Positions 26,927 through 35,017 of a DNA stretch of 64,000 nt are shown here, in pieces; the stretch's first letter is position 1, and each line of letters starts with the position of its first letter. Below the pieces are notes generated by a model. That model did not search any database. It worked only from the letters and a program-made list of their open reading frames with translations, and was not told the origin of the DNA. The position numbers and the translations under genes were made by a program. This DNA comes from Spirosoma agri (GTDB lineage Bacteria > Bacteroidota > Bacteroidia > Cytophagales > Spirosomataceae), in assembly GCF_010747415.1 (NCBI RefSeq), contig NZ_JAAGNZ010000002.1:1736001-1800000 (forward strand). Reading direction: 5' to 3'.

Positions 26927-27227
26927 AAGGTAAATCAATGGGTATGGCCCGTCAACTCGTCGTGGTCGACGTTGGGATGAATCAACCAGAGGGAGGCCAT
27001 ATGTAGGTCAAAATAATCATTTTTTGTCGAGATAGAGTGCAATTGATTTTAGAAAATGTGCTGGATGACCGGCGATGCTGCGTCCCGGCATTCCAGGACG
27101 GACCAAAACAGAAATAAATGAACTAAAATTGATCGTATGATGTAGGTACATATAATGTAGGTGTACGCATAGATATTGCGCACTTCTGGTGTATGAGTCT
27201 GACGATGAGTGATTGTTTCGTAAGAAA
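26927..27227. other. Divergent spacer between GH3 and dioxygenase genes
   Basis: Should contain the promoters of both divergent genes. A short repeated ATGTAGGT motif appears twice (near 27140 and 27155). No clear TAnnTTTG element and no open reading frame of credible composition were found. Confidence 0.4.
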
Positions 27228-28109
27228 ATGAAACGTAACGAATTTTTAACCACCATGATCGGTACAACCATGTTAGCGGGGTTCCGGCAATTCACGGATG
27301 AGCTTCCGGAGCAGGGACCCGAAATGCCCGTTTTATTTGTGGGCCACGGATCGCCCATGAACGGCATCGAAACCAATGAATTCAGTAGCTATTGGGGACA
27401 ACTGGCGAAGGAAATTCCCGTCCCGAAAGCTGTTCTGGTCATTTCGGCCCATTGGCTAAGCCGGGGCACGCACATTACGGCAATGGATTTTCCGAAAACG
27501 ATCCACGATTTTGGCGGCTTCCCGAAAGCACTCTTTGATGTGCAGTATCCGGCTCCGGGTAGTTTGGCGTTGGCTAAAGAAACGGCGGGTTTGATTCATT
27601 CCACCGTCGTTGGTCTCGACCACGATTGGGGTCTCGATCATGGCACCTGGAGCGTTGTTCGGCAGATGTATCCAAAGGCTGACATTCCGGTGCTGCAATT
27701 AAGCATTGACTACACGAAAGACGCTCAGTATCATTACGATCTGGCGAAGGAATTAGCCGCACTCCGTCGGAAAGGCGTGTTGATTCTGGGGAGCGGCAAT
27801 ATGGTCCATAATTTACGGATGATTGGTCTGCCGAAATCCGGCGATTTTAACGAAGCGTACGGGCATGATTGGGCCATTCACATGAATGACACGTTCAAGA
27901 GGCTGATTATGAACGGTGATCATCAGTCGCTGATCCACTACGATCGGTTAGGACCGGAGGCCCGGCTGGCTATTCCATCACCCGATCATTACCTGCCGTT
28001 AATTTATACAATGGCGCTACAGGGAAAGCGCGATGCTGTTTCGTTTTTCAACGATAAGGCCGTTGCGGGTTCGCTGACCATGACGTCTGTAAAGATTGCG
28101 AATGCATAA
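27228..28109 (+). CDS. ygiD: 4,5-DOPA dioxygenase extradiol family protein (LigB-like)
   Basis: Class III extradiol ring-cleavage dioxygenase family, 293 residues. Members use a single metal bound by His and Glu. Candidate ligands are in LFVGHGSPMNGIE, VISAHWLSRGTHI and LGSGNMVHNLR, matching the YgiD/DODA pattern. The natural substrate of bacterial members is a catechol such as DOPA. The ATG at 27228 is chosen because the longer reading starts with TTG. The N-terminus MKRNEFLTTMIGTTMLAG is hydrophobic and has a KR pair, so the protein may be exported, which is unusual for YgiD; this is uncertain. A terminator lies 75 bp downstream. Confidence 0.9.
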   Translation: MKRNEFLTTMIGTTMLAGFRQFTDELPEQGPEMPVLFVGHGSPMNGIETNEFSSYWGQLAKEIPVPKAVLVISAHWLSRGTHITAMDFPKTIHDFGGFPKALFDVQYPAPGSLALAKETAGLIHSTVVGLDHDWGLDHGTWSVVRQMYPKADIPVLQLSIDYTKDAQYHYDLAKELAALRRKGVLILGSGNMVHNLRMIGLPKSGDFNEAYGHDWAIHMNDTFKRLIMNGDHQSLIHYDRLGPEARLAIPSPDHYLPLIYTMALQGKRDAVSFFNDKAVAGSLTMTSVKIANA

Positions 28110-28183
28110 ATCACTCACGTCTACTGTGATCAACATTCTGACTGGATTAAGTGGGAGCTTGACCTAGCCAAACCAGAAGTGAT

Positions 28184-28216
28184 AAAAGGCCCCGGTGATG
28201 TTCATCGGGGCCTTTG
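28184..28216 (+). terminator. Intrinsic terminator of the dioxygenase gene
   Basis: AAAGGCCCCGGTGA pairs with TCATCGGGGCCTTT, allowing one G-T pair, around a three-base loop. The T run after the stem is short. Confidence 0.75.
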
Positions 28217-28249
28217 GCATTGGAAGACTTATCAGACGATCTGAAAATA

Positions 28250-28336
28250 GTATTCTCGTAGCGTTGAGTCCGTATTCGGTATGCCGTATCTCGAAGATAC
28301 GGCATACCGAATACGGACTCAACGCTACGAGAATAC
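28250..28336. repeat. Perfect 87-bp palindrome (42-bp arms, 3-base loop)
   Basis: The left arm begins GTATTCTCGTAGCGTTGAGT and the right arm is its exact complement, ending CTACGAGAATAC; the loop is CGA. It follows the dioxygenase terminator and precedes an AT-rich stretch and the marR promoter. No reading frame is associated with it. Confidence 0.95.
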
Positions 28337-28543
28337 GCTCAATTTAAAGGGTACATCTATCTTAAAATGCGATTAAAATTTAGGTAATTAAGAAGAATAG
28401 TATAAACGTGTAATGGCTTACTGTAATATATATATTCAAGTTAAATATTTGATAATTAGTGACTTATGTAAAATATAAAAATTTTATTAATAAATTTATT
28501 GATGGAATTGTACAATTTGTTTCTTCTCGTTTTCAGACTGTCG
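28337..28543. other. AT-rich gene-free stretch upstream of marR
   Basis: A run of mostly A and T, strongest at about 28420-28510, in an otherwise GC-balanced region. No open reading frame. It may be flexible or UP-element-like DNA ahead of the efflux operon promoter. Confidence 0.5.
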
Positions 28544-28567
28544 TTTAGACAAAACTTGTTTAAACAA
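28544..28567. promoter_or_regulatory. Probable MarR operator
   Basis: A 21-bp imperfect palindrome (28544-28564, half-site TTTAgACAA) overlaps a perfect 12-bp palindrome TTGTTTAAACAA (28556-28567). The -33 element TTG of the marR promoter lies inside it, so a bound MarR dimer would block transcription of its own operon. Confidence 0.6.
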
Positions 28568-28585
28568 ATGTTGGTTATACCTTTG
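28556..28585 (+). promoter_or_regulatory. Promoter of the marR-efflux operon
   Basis: TTG at 28556-28558, a 19-bp spacer and TACCTTTG at 28578-28585 together match the Bacteroidota -33/-7 pattern. The -7 element is 17 bp before the marR start codon, so the leader is very short. Confidence 0.7.
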
Positions 28586-28602
28586 TTGCACCTTTAGAGA
28601 AC

Positions 28603-29034
28603 ATGAAAAAGCTGTTTCAAAATGAGTACCACCGGTTGATTGCCAACATCCACAAGACGGACGGATATATATTCAATTACTTCCAGCAGAAGCTGTCTCC
28701 GTTCGACTTGTCTGTGCAACAATACATTGCCTTGCGCCGATTATCAGAAGTTTATCCGGACAGCTTAGCCGCTGGTGAATTGAAAGAAAAGATGACGGAT
28801 CTGAATTCGGACATGACCCGGCTCACGGATCGACTGGTTGCCAAAAAACTGGTTGTGCGGGCGATAGACCCTCAGAATCGCCGACGGGTTAACCTGTCCC
28901 TCACGGAAGAATCCTACCAGTTTGTTCAAGCGGTAGCCGTCGAATTTAAGGATTTTGACTCCATTGTCAGTCATCTGACGGATGAGGAAATACAGATTAT
29001 GAATACACTCCTGGAAAAAATTAGAAATCGCTAA
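28603..29034 (+). CDS. MarR-family transcriptional regulator
   Basis: A 143-residue winged-helix regulator. The N-terminal dimer helix leads to QQYIALRRLSEVYPDSLAAG, the recognition helix lies in LKEKMTDLNSDMTRLTDRLV, and the wing is VVRAIDPQNRRRVNLSLTEE with the DxRxxR-type Asp and Arg residues. MarR proteins usually repress an adjacent transporter operon and let go when a small ligand such as a phenolic compound binds. It is the first gene of an operon with an outer membrane factor, membrane fusion protein and MFS pump, and starts immediately after a palindrome-covered promoter. Its stop is one base before the next start. Autorepression is therefore likely. Confidence 0.93.
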   Translation: MKKLFQNEYHRLIANIHKTDGYIFNYFQQKLSPFDLSVQQYIALRRLSEVYPDSLAAGELKEKMTDLNSDMTRLTDRLVAKKLVVRAIDPQNRRRVNLSLTEESYQFVQAVAVEFKDFDSIVSHLTDEEIQIMNTLLEKIRNR

Positions 29035-29035
29035 T

Positions 29036-30358
29036 ATGAAAAAGTACGTAATGGCAGTTGGCGTATGGCTGGCAGGTTTAAGTCTTGCCGTTGCCCAGTC
29101 GACGCCAGCCGTAATGCCGCTTGACAAGGCCGTTCAGCTGGCTTTGCAAAATAATAAAGGGATCAAGCTGGCCGATGTCCGTACGCAGGCGGCTGAAGCC
29201 CGTTCGCAGGAAGCCAAAGATCGTAGTTTGCCCCAGGCCAACGCGTCGCTTGCCTACTCGCGGTATAGCCTGACCGGTCCGTTTTCGCTGGGTGCCGGTA
29301 GTGAAGCGTTAACCATTCCGGCGGGTGCATTCAATGCGACTATTGGTGGTGTGACGATCAGTAAGGAAGTATTCGGGGGCTTCGCTGAAAAATCGGCGGA
29401 GAAGTCAGCTGAGTTATTGGCCAGGGCCAGTCATCTGGATGCCCAGCGTAACCGGTCTGAGCTGGTGTACACCGTAACGGATGCCTACTACAACATTGTC
29501 AAACTGGCCCGTTCGATCGGCGTTATCGAGCAAAATATCAAACAGTTCGACGAGCGGGAACGGGAGGCTAACAACCTGCTGAAAGAAGGTATCGTAACCG
29601 CCAATGAAGTGCTGAAAATCCAGTTGCAGAAAAACAACCTGCAACTGAGCCGCCTTCAGGTCGAGAAAGCCCGTCAAACCGCGCTTTACAACTTTAATCT
29701 GCTGGTTGGACTACCCGACGATCAGACGATCGCCATCGATACGACGCTGGTGAATCCCGTTACGGCGCTTGAGCCGCTGAATTCGTTTCTGACGCGGGCC
29801 GTGCAGGTGCGTCCGGAAGTGCAGGCCAATGCGCTCCGCGTGCAATCCGCGGAAGAGATGCTCCGGAACACGAAAAGCATCATGTATCCGCATTTGGGGG
29901 TGTCGGCTGGTTATAACTACATCAACCCGACGGCCCGCATCGTTCCTCAGGCGAGTTCGTTTATCAGTGCCTGGAACGTGGGCGCGGGCGTTTCGTACAA
30001 CATCGGGTCGCTCTATAATCTGAAAGGGAAGCTGCATACAGCCCAGAACTCAATTGATCAGGCGACGCTGCAAGGTCAGCAGCAAAACGATCAGATTCGC
30101 AGTGAAGTGGTCACGGCCTACAACAACTATCAGCTGGCTCTGGAGCAGCAAAACGTGATTCGTACGGCGGTTGGGCAAGCTACGGAGAATTACCGCCTGA
30201 CCGAATCACGGTTCCGGAATGGGTTGGTTGGCTCAACGGATTTGCTGGAAGCAGACAGTTTTTTGCTCCAGGCCCAGCTCAATGTTATTAACGCAACCGT
30301 AGATGCGCAACTGGCTTATCAGCGCCTGTTAAAAGCTACCGGTAACAACCTCAATTAA
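29036..30358 (+). CDS. TolC-family outer membrane efflux protein
   Basis: Outer membrane channel of a tripartite efflux system, 440 residues. The signal peptide ends at AVAQS (about residue 21). Two OEP repeats follow, each a pair of long helices with a beta segment; typical portions are VTDAYYNIVKLARSIGVIEQ in the first half and AYNNYQLALEQQNVIRTAVG in the second, with the end-region signature RFRNGLVGSTDLLEAD. It begins one base after the marR stop and is followed 20 bp later by the membrane fusion protein, so the whole set is one transcript. It should form the exit duct for the MFS pump at 31588. Confidence 0.95.
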   Translation: MKKYVMAVGVWLAGLSLAVAQSTPAVMPLDKAVQLALQNNKGIKLADVRTQAAEARSQEAKDRSLPQANASLAYSRYSLTGPFSLGAGSEALTIPAGAFNATIGGVTISKEVFGGFAEKSAEKSAELLARASHLDAQRNRSELVYTVTDAYYNIVKLARSIGVIEQNIKQFDEREREANNLLKEGIVTANEVLKIQLQKNNLQLSRLQVEKARQTALYNFNLLVGLPDDQTIAIDTTLVNPVTALEPLNSFLTRAVQVRPEVQANALRVQSAEEMLRNTKSIMYPHLGVSAGYNYINPTARIVPQASSFISAWNVGAGVSYNIGSLYNLKGKLHTAQNSIDQATLQGQQQNDQIRSEVVTAYNNYQLALEQQNVIRTAVGQATENYRLTESRFRNGLVGSTDLLEADSFLLQAQLNVINATVDAQLAYQRLLKATGNNLN

Positions 30359-30378
30359 TCTTGTATTGATCAGTAATC

Positions 30379-31488
30379 ATGGATAAGAAAACTTTATTCC
30401 GCGTTGGGGGTGTCCTTATTTTGGCGGTTGCCCTCTTTTTTGGATACAGCGAATTTCGCTACCTGCAACGTCACGAAACGACTGACGACGCTCAGATCGA
30501 TGGCGATGTCAATCCAGTCATACCGAAAGTTGGTGGGTATGTGAAAGAAATCCGGTTCAAAGACAACCAGTTCGTAAAAGAAGGCGATACGCTGTTCGTG
30601 CTGGATGATGCCGATTATAAAATTCGGGTGGCTCAGGCCGACGCAGCTCTGCAAAGTGCGATGGCTTCCGACCGGGTTTCGCGTTCGCAGGTAAACGTAG
30701 CGCTGGCCACGGTGCAGAGTTCGCAGGCTAGTGTACAAACGGCCCGCGATCAGGTAGCGACCGCTCAGGCTAACGTTGTGGCCGCTCAGGCCCGTGCGCG
30801 CAGAGCGAATCAGGATTTTGAACGCTACAGCCGGTTACTGGCCGAAAAAACAGTGCCACAACAACAGTTCGATGCTACGCAGGCTGAGCGCGATGCGGCT
30901 CAGGCTCAACTGCTGGCCGCGCAGGCTCAATTACGGACAGCGCAGTCGCAGGTCAATGCTGCGGGTACGCAAACGGGCGTGACGAGTTCGCAGAGTCGGG
31001 CTACGCAGGGGCAGATTTCAGTCGCTCAGGCGGTTATCAAGCAACGCAAAACGGATTTAGACCTGGCCAACCTTCAGCTATCGTACACGATTGTACGGGC
31101 TCCGGTGTCGGGGGTAGTGTCGAAACGGTCGGTGCAGATCGGGCAGTTGGTACAGGCAGGTCAGGCCGTTTGTTCGGTCGTTGGCAATTCGAACCTGTGG
31201 GTAACGGCTAACTTCAAAGAGACGCAGTTGCACCAGATGCAGCCCGGCCAGACCGTAGAGGTTGATGTCGATGCGTTTGAAGGTGAAAAGCTGAAGGGTC
31301 ATGTTGGTTCGTTTGCGGGAGCGACGGGCGCTAAATTTTCGTTGCTGCCTCCCGACAACGCAACCGGTAACTACGTGAAAGTTGTTCAGCGGGTTCCGGT
31401 TCGGATCGAACTGGAGAAGAACAGCCAACTTTACGCGAAGCTGCGCCCTGGAATGAGCGTGACCGTAGCGGTGGATTTGCAGAAATAA
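30379..31488 (+). CDS. HlyD/EmrA-family membrane fusion protein
   Basis: Periplasmic adaptor of 369 residues linking the MFS pump to the TolC-like channel. One membrane helix at about residues 8-24 anchors it in the inner membrane. The first lipoyl half contains DDAQIDGDVNPVIPKVGGYV and the second VRAPVSGVVSKRSVQIGQLV. Between them is a long Ala/Gln-rich coiled coil (about 75-215). The beta-barrel with GNSNLWVTANFKETQLHQMQ and the C-terminal LRPGMSVTVAVD complete the EmrA pattern. The next gene starts about 100 bp later after two hairpins. Confidence 0.95.
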   Translation: MDKKTLFRVGGVLILAVALFFGYSEFRYLQRHETTDDAQIDGDVNPVIPKVGGYVKEIRFKDNQFVKEGDTLFVLDDADYKIRVAQADAALQSAMASDRVSRSQVNVALATVQSSQASVQTARDQVATAQANVVAAQARARRANQDFERYSRLLAEKTVPQQQFDATQAERDAAQAQLLAAQAQLRTAQSQVNAAGTQTGVTSSQSRATQGQISVAQAVIKQRKTDLDLANLQLSYTIVRAPVSGVVSKRSVQIGQLVQAGQAVCSVVGNSNLWVTANFKETQLHQMQPGQTVEVDVDAFEGEKLKGHVGSFAGATGAKFSLLPPDNATGNYVKVVQRVPVRIELEKNSQLYAKLRPGMSVTVAVDLQK

Positions 31489-31498
31489 ACGGATTTCA

Positions 31499-31564
31499 GT
31501 GTTGGCGGGTTTTACCGCTCGCCAACACGATTGACGAATGAATGTCGGGTTTGAGAATCCGACA
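31499..31564 (+). other. Two hairpins between the fusion protein and MFS genes
   Basis: GTGTTGGCG pairs with CGCCAACAC (31499-31528) and TGTCGG pairs with CCGACA (31543-31564). Neither is followed by a T run, so they are more likely to affect message processing or stability than to end transcription. Confidence 0.5.
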
Positions 31565-31587
31565 CCACTAAAATTAGTACGAACAGT

Positions 31588-33144
31588 ATGAAGTTAGGCT
31601 TTGATAAATGGATTGTCGTAATCACGGTCACGACAGCCGCCCTGCTGCAAACCATCGACTCGTCCATCGTTAACGTGACGCTTAACCAGATGATGGGTAA
31701 CCTCGGCGCATCGCTGGGCGATATCAGCTGGGTCGTAACGGGCTACGCAGCCGCCAGTGCGGTCATGATTACCATGTCGGGTTGGTTGACCGCCAAACTG
31801 GGCCGCCGAAATTACTTTGCTGCATCGATTGTCCTGTTCACCATATCGTCTATATTCTGTGGAACGTCTACCAACGTGTGGGAATTGGTCTTTTTCCGGG
31901 TCGTGCAGGGAATTGGGGGTGGTGGTTTGCTGACGACGGCTCAGTCGATTCTGATTCAGACGTTTCCAAAAGAAGATTTAGGGATTGCCAACGCTATCTT
32001 CGGGATGGGCGTTATCATCGGACCATCGATCGGGCCTACGCTGGGGGGGTATATTACCGACAATCTGTCGTGGAACTGGGTATTTTACATCAACATTCCA
32101 TTCGGTATTGCGGCTACGGTGCTGACCTATCTATTCATTAAAGAGCCCGCCGAGAAGCTGGAAGCGGGTAAGATGGACTGGCTGGCGTTGATACTTCTGA
32201 CCATGGGCATCGGCGGGTTGCAGATCGTTCTGGAAAAAGGACAGGAAGAAGATTGGTTTACGTCGGAGTTTATCGTTGGTATGTCTATCGCGGCCGGCGT
32301 TGGCATTATCGGATTTATTTGGCGTCAGCTGGTCGTAAAACTGCCAATTCTGGACCTGAGCTTATTGCGTGAGCGCCGGTTTGCGGTGGGTACGTTATTT
32401 AACTTTATCCTCGGGTTCGGTCTGTTTGCGTCGGTGTTTATCATTCCGGTGTTCTGTCAGACCATTCTGGGCTTCACCGCCAGCCAGACAGGTTTGTTGC
32501 TCATGCCGGGATCAATTATGACGGGGCTGATGATGCCCATCGTGGGTGGCTTGCTGAGCAAGAATTATATTTCGCCCGTCTGGTACGCAGCCATTGGCTT
32601 TCTGTTGTTCTTCGGTTTCTGTTTCAATCTGTCGGCCATCAGCCTTGAAGCCGGACCCGATTATTTCTTCTGGCCGCTCATCGTTCGGGGTATCGGGATG
32701 GGCATGATCTTTATCCCGCTGACCACGATCACGTTAGCCGATCTGCCGGGCGTCAAGATTCCGCAGGGGTCTGCCTTGACCGGTATGATTCGTCAGCTGG
32801 GCGGTACGTTCGGAACGGCAATCATGACCACCTATATTTCGACCCGTACCATTCTCCATTCGTCGCGTCTGTCGGATAATGTATCGATTTACAATCCGCT
32901 ATCCGCCGAACGGATCAGGCAGTATACGAACCTGTTTCTGTCAAAAGGTGATGCGCTGGCGACCGCAACGAGTAAGGCATACGGCATCATGCAGGGGGCT
33001 GTGATCAAGCAGGCGCTGGTCATGACCTATGCCGATTCGTTCCTGATTATCGGGGGATTCTTCCTGATCTGTGTACCGTTGCTGTTACTGTTTATTGGTA
33101 AGAAAATCGAAGCACCGGCCCACACGGAGATGGTGATGGAGTAG
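31588..33144 (+). CDS. DHA2 (EmrB/QacA)-family MFS drug efflux transporter
   Basis: Inner membrane proton-driven exporter of 518 residues with about 14 membrane helices. Motif D1-like sequence in TM1 is QTIDSSIVNVTLNQMMGNLG. Motif A region is SGWLTAKLGRRNYFAASI, motif B is FRVVQGIGGGGLLTTAQSI, and antiporter motif C is GMGVIIGPSIGPTLGGYI. With the TolC and HlyD partners upstream it forms a complete EmrAB-TolC-like pump under the MarR regulator. Exported compounds are probably amphipathic drugs, phenolics or uncouplers by analogy; the sequence does not define them. A GC-rich terminator-like hairpin follows the stop. Confidence 0.95.
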   Translation: MKLGFDKWIVVITVTTAALLQTIDSSIVNVTLNQMMGNLGASLGDISWVVTGYAAASAVMITMSGWLTAKLGRRNYFAASIVLFTISSIFCGTSTNVWELVFFRVVQGIGGGGLLTTAQSILIQTFPKEDLGIANAIFGMGVIIGPSIGPTLGGYITDNLSWNWVFYINIPFGIAATVLTYLFIKEPAEKLEAGKMDWLALILLTMGIGGLQIVLEKGQEEDWFTSEFIVGMSIAAGVGIIGFIWRQLVVKLPILDLSLLRERRFAVGTLFNFILGFGLFASVFIIPVFCQTILGFTASQTGLLLMPGSIMTGLMMPIVGGLLSKNYISPVWYAAIGFLLFFGFCFNLSAISLEAGPDYFFWPLIVRGIGMGMIFIPLTTITLADLPGVKIPQGSALTGMIRQLGGTFGTAIMTTYISTRTILHSSRLSDNVSIYNPLSAERIRQYTNLFLSKGDALATATSKAYGIMQGAVIKQALVMTYADSFLIIGGFFLICVPLLLLFIGKKIEAPAHTEMVME

Positions 33145-33187
33145 GAGCCTGAGTGGAAAGTCTGGATGCCAAGAGCGGCAGTTGTTT

Positions 33188-33220
33188 TCGCCCCCCTCAA
33201 CACTCATTGAGGGGGGCGAT
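33188..33220 (+). terminator. Terminator-like hairpin after the efflux operon
   Basis: TCGCCCCCCTCAA pairs exactly with TTGAGGGGGGCGA around a short loop, followed by a weak T-rich tail. It marks the end of the marR-tolC-hlyD-MFS transcript. Confidence 0.7.
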
Positions 33221-33347
33221 TTACATTTATCGAATACGGTAGTTGACTAAGCTGTTGGGCTTCATCTTCGATACGGACTGTCTGCTTACCGGAAGCTACA
33301 GGTGCAGCGTACTGCCTCACCTTCCGTCTCAGGGATCGTAATTCGTT

Positions 33348-34070
33348 CTATTTTATGGCCAGATCAATCAGCGTTCCGAGCAGTAGCGCTGCCAGCGAGA
33401 AGGTTATCATGCCCAGCACATACGCACAGAGCGCCTTTACATAATTAGCAATCTTCCGCTTGTCGAAAAACTGACCTATCGCCCACGTGCAGTACCCTAC
33501 GCCAACGATACCGGCAATCTGCATCGAACTCAGATGGGTTAGTCCCTGAAAAATGGCAAAAGCGGTAAAAATCAACATCGCCATTCCCATTACGAAACAT
33601 AGGAGAATCAGAATTTCAAAAAAGTTATACCCGTACTTTCTGAAAAATAGCTTCGCCCAGAAAGCGATAAAGACGCCCATAATGATGTTAGCGTAACCAT
33701 AGTGGTCTTGAATCCATTTAAAAATGACACCCGTGGTTGTCTTTTTGGCTTCGTCAAGTTTCATATAACCGTCTTCGATGTGGAAGAAGTGGTTTATGAT
33801 CGTATACAGCAAAGACGTTATGATGATAAAGATGATGGGTTTTACAAGTCGACTTCTGTTTTCCGAAATATAATGCCTGACATTGTCGCCCGGACTTACC
33901 AGCAGTTCCCGGACCGTGTACAAAAGGCCCCGTTCAAAATGTAAGACGTGTTCAATTTCGTGTTTGATGTAATGACCATCAATACGCTTTAGGGCAACGG
34001 GCTGTCCGCAATGAGCACAGTACTTGTGCGTTACCTCTTGCTGGCAATTTGAGCAACTCAATGCTTGCAT
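33348..34070 (-). CDS. DUF3667 domain membrane protein
   Basis: A 240-residue membrane protein with an N-terminal zinc-ribbon-like motif, CSNCQQEVTHKYCAHCGQPV (two CxxC pairs), followed by a conserved DUF3667 segment (HFERGLLYTVRELLVSPGDN and RLVKPIIFIIITSLLYT) and about five membrane helices. The family is common in Bacteroidota and has no known function. The ATG at 34070 is used because the CxxC motif normally begins within ten residues of the start; the longer reading adds 35 unrelated residues. It is transcribed alone, toward the end of the efflux operon. Confidence 0.88.
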   Translation of the reverse strand: MQALSCSNCQQEVTHKYCAHCGQPVALKRIDGHYIKHEIEHVLHFERGLLYTVRELLVSPGDNVRHYISENRSRLVKPIIFIIITSLLYTIINHFFHIEDGYMKLDEAKKTTTGVIFKWIQDHYGYANIIMGVFIAFWAKLFFRKYGYNFFEILILLCFVMGMAMLIFTAFAIFQGLTHLSSMQIAGIVGVGYCTWAIGQFFDKRKIANYVKALCAYVLGMITFSLAALLLGTLIDLAIK

Positions 34071-34205
34071 GGTTAAGTAGATAAAAGTAGCGTGTACGGT
34101 TTTGTTAATTCTTACTGACCCATCATTGATGCCGATGGTCGCAGAAGTTGACGTATAAGCGCACAATATAGACAAACTGGGTTATTTCTGGTGCTGCCAT
34201 ACGGG

Positions 34206-34859
34206 CTAAATTACCGGATTTGCTGGGTTACTTTTCGTACGTGCTCGTTTCCAAATGAAGTAAACGATTAGGCCAAAGCCAATTGCCGAAGGAAGAATCT
34301 GGCTGTGCGGCTGATAACTAGACAGCACGGTACCGCCAAAAGCCGACGCCAGGGCGCTATAAGCCGATACCATTTTGTAGATGTGTTCGTAGAGCCACTC
34401 TTTTTTGAGCCGTTGGAAGAGCCAGATATATTTGATCAAATCGTAACCTGCCACCAGGACCAGAGCCAGAAGCGTGGGGTAAATTACGGTGGGAGACCAG
34501 TGGCCGCCCGATAGTTGCATGGATCGTAGGTACAAGCCACCCGTGATCAACACAACCACGGCCAGCGACGCGTCCAGCCACGAAGCGCGTCGTTCACGGA
34601 GCCTACTGATGCGGTATCCCGAATAGCCTACGTAGCCAGACAATAGGGTCAGAATAACCAAAAAGGAATTGGATCGAAAGAAGAGTATTCCCACGAAAGC
34701 CGTGGCCACTACGACCGTTAGTACGTATAAAAACCAGCGTCCATAACGAACGTGCTGCGGGGCGCGGTTCTGGTAGAAGAGCGCTATTGAACCAATAAGT
34801 AAGCCAAGGATTCCAAAAATAATGTGGACAACGATGTTGACCGTATGAAGCGTTTGCAT
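34206..34859 (-). CDS. Seven-helix membrane protein of unknown function (DUF2306-like)
   Basis: A 217-residue integral membrane protein with about seven hydrophobic segments and almost no soluble part, beginning MQTLHTVNIVVHIIFGILGL. The pattern of small loops with conserved-looking His and Arg residues near the first helices resembles DUF2306-type proteins, but the match is by impression. It is divergent from the LytTR regulator at 35018, with 158 bp between the two starts, an arrangement often seen for a regulator and its target. No function is claimed. Confidence 0.7.
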   Translation of the reverse strand: MQTLHTVNIVVHIIFGILGLLIGSIALFYQNRAPQHVRYGRWFLYVLTVVVATAFVGILFFRSNSFLVILTLLSGYVGYSGYRISRLRERRASWLDASLAVVVLITGGLYLRSMQLSGGHWSPTVIYPTLLALVLVAGYDLIKYIWLFQRLKKEWLYEHIYKMVSAYSALASAFGGTVLSSYQPHSQILPSAIGFGLIVYFIWKRARTKSNPANPVI

Positions 34860-35017
34860 GGGAAGACTTCCGGGTTGTTGGCGGGCCGGACTGTCGTAAA
34901 ATTGGGCAGGTATGAGCGGGGTGGCAAGCCTTTCGTGACCAAGTAATCCGGGCTGTGACGAACGCCTTTTGTCACCTAATGCATGGCTGTACAGGTTCTG
35001 GATTGTAATTTAGGGGT

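Noticed and set aside
28337-28543. AT-rich segment as a foreign insertion or integration site
   Set aside because: There are no tRNA gene, integrase, direct repeats or coding remnants beside it; a promoter-upstream role is simpler.
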